From Fibrobacteria bacterium GUT77 (GTDB taxonomy: Bacteria; Fibrobacterota; Chitinivibrionia; Chitinivibrionales; Chitinispirillaceae): DNA of 5,714 nt. The stretch covers positions 1-5,714 of the forward strand of contig LIUJ01000234.1 in assembly GCA_001462255.1 (NCBI GenBank). Reading direction: 5' to 3'. The first letter of the stretch is position 1. Each line of letters begins with the position of its first letter. Shown here in pieces: positions 4,106 to 5,714 of the stretch. Below the pieces are notes generated by a model that was not told the DNA's origin, made no database searches, and worked only from the letters and a program-made list of their open reading frames with translations. A program made the position numbers and the translations under genes.

Positions 4106-5714
4106 AAGCCAGTCTTTCAGTTTTGAGCGCACCACGCTCTTTCTTTTGTCCGGCGCGGTCGTTTCTTGACGCCGCGCGAGTTCCATGCGCTCCGCCGCTT
4201 CTTTTATCAGCAATTCCTGGCTGTCCACCGGATCCCCGTCGCGGCGTATCTTCTCGTAAAAGCCGTCGTTGCGCAGGCGGCGCGCTTTCACGTTGTCGTT
4301 TAGCTCCGTTTCTATCAATTTGTTGATAAGCGTCTTTAGCCGCTCGTCTAAAATAGGGGCGGCCACCTCTACTCGGCGCGTCGTGTTCCGCGTCATCATG
4401 TCGGCGGAGGCTATGTACATCTTTTGCGCCGCGCCTACGCCGAACCTGTACACGCGGGAGTGTTCCAAGAAGCGCCCCACTATGCTTATCACCGATATGT
4501 TCTCCGTAGCTCCCGGCAGTCCGGGTATCAGGCAACAGATGCCGCGGATGATGAGGTCTATCTTCACGCCGACGCAGGAGGCCTCCGAGAGCTTTTGGAT
4601 AACGTCTATGTCGGTCATTGAGTTCAGCTTCATGAGTATGCGCCCGTTTTCCCCAAGCGCGATCTGCTCGTCGATAAGCGCCAACACGCCGCTCTTCAGG
4701 TTGGCCGGCGCGACCAACAGGTATTCGTAGTTGTCGTTTAGGTTCGCGACCGCCATATTCCGAAAGAAGCGGTTGGCCTCCGCGCCTATCTTCTGGTCGG
4801 CTGTGATGAGCGTGAGGTCGGTGTAGAACTCCGCAGTGACCTCGTTGTAGTTGCCGGTGCCGATCTGCGTAATATACTGTATCTCGCCGCGCTCCTTGCG
4901 GGTGATGAGGCACAGTTTGGCGTGTACTTTGATATCGTCGAATCCGAAGATGAGCCGGCACCCGGCCTCCTCAAGCCTCTCCGACCAGTTGATGTTGTTC
5001 TGCTCGTCGAAGCGCGCGCGCAACTCTATAAGCACCGTAACGTCCTTGCCGTTTTCGGCGGCGGCGCAGAGATATTCGATAAGGCGCGCTTTTTGGGCGA
5101 CGCGGTAAATACTTATCTTTATGGAGATGACGCTGGGATCGTTGGCCGCTTCCCTTATCATCCGCAAGAACGGGTCCATGCTCTCGAACGGGTACATCAA
5201 GAGCACGTCCTGCTTGCGAATCTGCCGCATTATACCCTCCGCGGGCGTCGCATGCAACGTGACCTGCGGGGTGAAACCCGGGTACGACATGGATTGCTTT
5301 ACGGCGGGGTTGAGCTTGCTCATTATGAGCGAAAGGTGCGAGAATTTCATAGGCGCTTTGGACGCGAAAATTTCTCGTTTCCCGATTTGCAACCTCTCAC
5401 AAAATACCTTTTCAAAATTTTCTTCCGGCGGCGTCGCCGTCTCTAACCTGACGACGGACAAGCGGCGGCGTTTTTTCAGTAACTTCTTCATGAGAAAGCG
5501 AAAATCGCCTTCTATTTCCTCGCCCTCCTCCTCGTAATCTATATCGGCGTTGCGAGTGACGCACAAGACATTTTTCTCCGCGATCTCGTACATCTCGAAG
5601 AGTGCGTCTATGTTTTCGAGCACTATTTTGTCGAGAGTGATGTATCTGATGTCGTCGCCGCCGGGAAAGAAGAGTACCTCCGGCACGGTGTCGGGCAACG
5701 CCGCGATGCCGATC
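4082..5714 (-). CDS. ppk1: Polyphosphate kinase 1 (N terminus cut off by the window edge)
   Basis: Ppk1 reversibly moves the terminal phosphate of ATP onto inorganic polyphosphate chains. The frame stays open to the window edge, so the true start lies beyond 5714. A TTG at 5698 is not a credible start. About 543 residues are visible. Numbering from the TTG codon, E. coli active-site residues match with nearly identical spacing: R199 (Arg375) in SIYRVAQ, R229 (Arg405) in ARFDEQ, autophosphorylated H259 (His435) in IKVHAKL, Y292 (Tyr468), R385 (Arg564) in IIRGICC and H413 (His592) in FLEHSRVY. IGTGNYNE (279-286) and YIASADMMTRN (428-438) are further hallmarks. By comparison with the roughly 690-residue E. 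coli enzyme, about 170 N-terminal residues are missing. The C terminus carries a charged tail (490-538) beyond the catalytic core. The gene runs opposite to the che operon and is regulated from outside the window. Confidence 0.96.
   Translation of the reverse strand, partial: IGIAALPDTVPEVLFFPGGDDIRYITLDKIVLENIDALFEMYEIAEKNVLCVTRNADIDYEEEGEEIEGDFRFLMKKLLKKRRRLSVVRLETATPPEENFEKVFCERLQIGKREIFASKAPMKFSHLSLIMSKLNPAVKQSMSYPGFTPQVTLHATPAEGIMRQIRKQDVLLMYPFESMDPFLRMIREAANDPSVISIKISIYRVAQKARLIEYLCAAAENGKDVTVLIELRARFDEQNNINWSERLEEAGCRLIFGFDDIKVHAKLCLITRKERGEIQYITQIGTGNYNEVTAEFYTDLTLITADQKIGAEANRFFRNMAVANLNDNYEYLLVAPANLKSGVLALIDEQIALGENGRILMKLNSMTDIDVIQKLSEASCVGVKIDLIIRGICCLIPGLPGATENISVISIVGRFLEHSRVYRFGVGAAQKMYIASADMMTRNTTRRVEVAAPILDERLKTLINKLIETELNDNVKARRLRNDGFYEKIRRDGDPVDSQELLIKEAAERMELARRQETTAPDKRKSVVRSKLKDWLGRLTDWI

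Noticed and set aside
4023..4961. A 312-codon minus-strand frame overlapping ppk1 in another phase
   Set aside because: Its product is rich in Arg, His and Pro with no domain, the usual look of an out-of-frame reading. The ppk1 frame matches its family throughout.
4922..5446. A plus-strand open frame of 174 codons opposite ppk1
   Set aside because: It is antisense to conserved Ppk1 coding sequence with no ribosome-binding site or recognisable product.
5683..5698. TTG at 5698 as the ppk1 start
   Set aside because: The frame continues upstream to the window edge and the Ppk1 N-terminal domains are missing, so the gene is cut by the window rather than starting here.

Overview
The window holds a compact, five-gene chemotaxis adaptation operon on the plus strand, in the order cheR, cheD, cheY, cheX-like, cheB. 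It is bounded on the left by the 3' end of a probable secreted or surface protein gene. On the right, in convergent orientation, lies most of a polyphosphate kinase gene (ppk1). I see no RNA genes, insertion sequences, CRISPR arrays or long repeats, and no gene-free stretch over 300 bases.

Layout. Bases 1-495 encode the C-terminal part of a protein ending in a FlgD-type Ig-like domain. Bases 496-563 are strongly AT-rich, with a plausible sigma-70-type promoter and a strong AGGAGG ribosome-binding site for cheR (564-1379). A 118-base spacer of unclear content precedes cheD (1498-1980). Then cheY (1997-2497), the CheX-family gene (2513-2986) and cheB (3023-4069) follow with gaps of 16, 15 and 36 bases, consistent with one transcript. 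cheB and ppk1 (minus strand, 4082 to beyond 5714) meet tail to tail across 12 bases.

How the genes work together. CheR methylates receptor glutamates. CheB removes the methyl groups and is activated by phosphorylation from the CheA kinase. CheD deamidates receptor glutamines. CheY carries the phosphoryl signal to the flagellar motor, and the CheX-like protein probably removes that phosphate. All four recognisable enzymes (CheR, CheD, CheB, Ppk1) keep their catalytic residues at family spacing. No receptor, CheA, CheW or flagellar gene is in the window. Because the operon is flanked on both sides by unrelated genes, those partners must be encoded elsewhere. Ppk1 belongs to phosphate and stress metabolism and is a neighbour rather than an operon member.

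Organism. A motile bacterium is implied. The CheD plus CheX combination is absent from Escherichia coli and is typical of lineages such as spirochaetes, Thermotoga and Firmicutes. The C-terminal sorting-like Ig domain (WDLKD...VPEGTYLVKG) resembles those I associate with Fibrobacterota and treponemes. I therefore lean towards a fibrobacter- or spirochaete-like organism, but this rests on recollection of families and is low confidence.

I did not find a clearly novel system. The most worthwhile points are the closed adaptation-only operon, the low-complexity acidic tail on CheY, possible RNA pairing around the cheY/cheX junction, and the unexplained cheR-cheD spacer.
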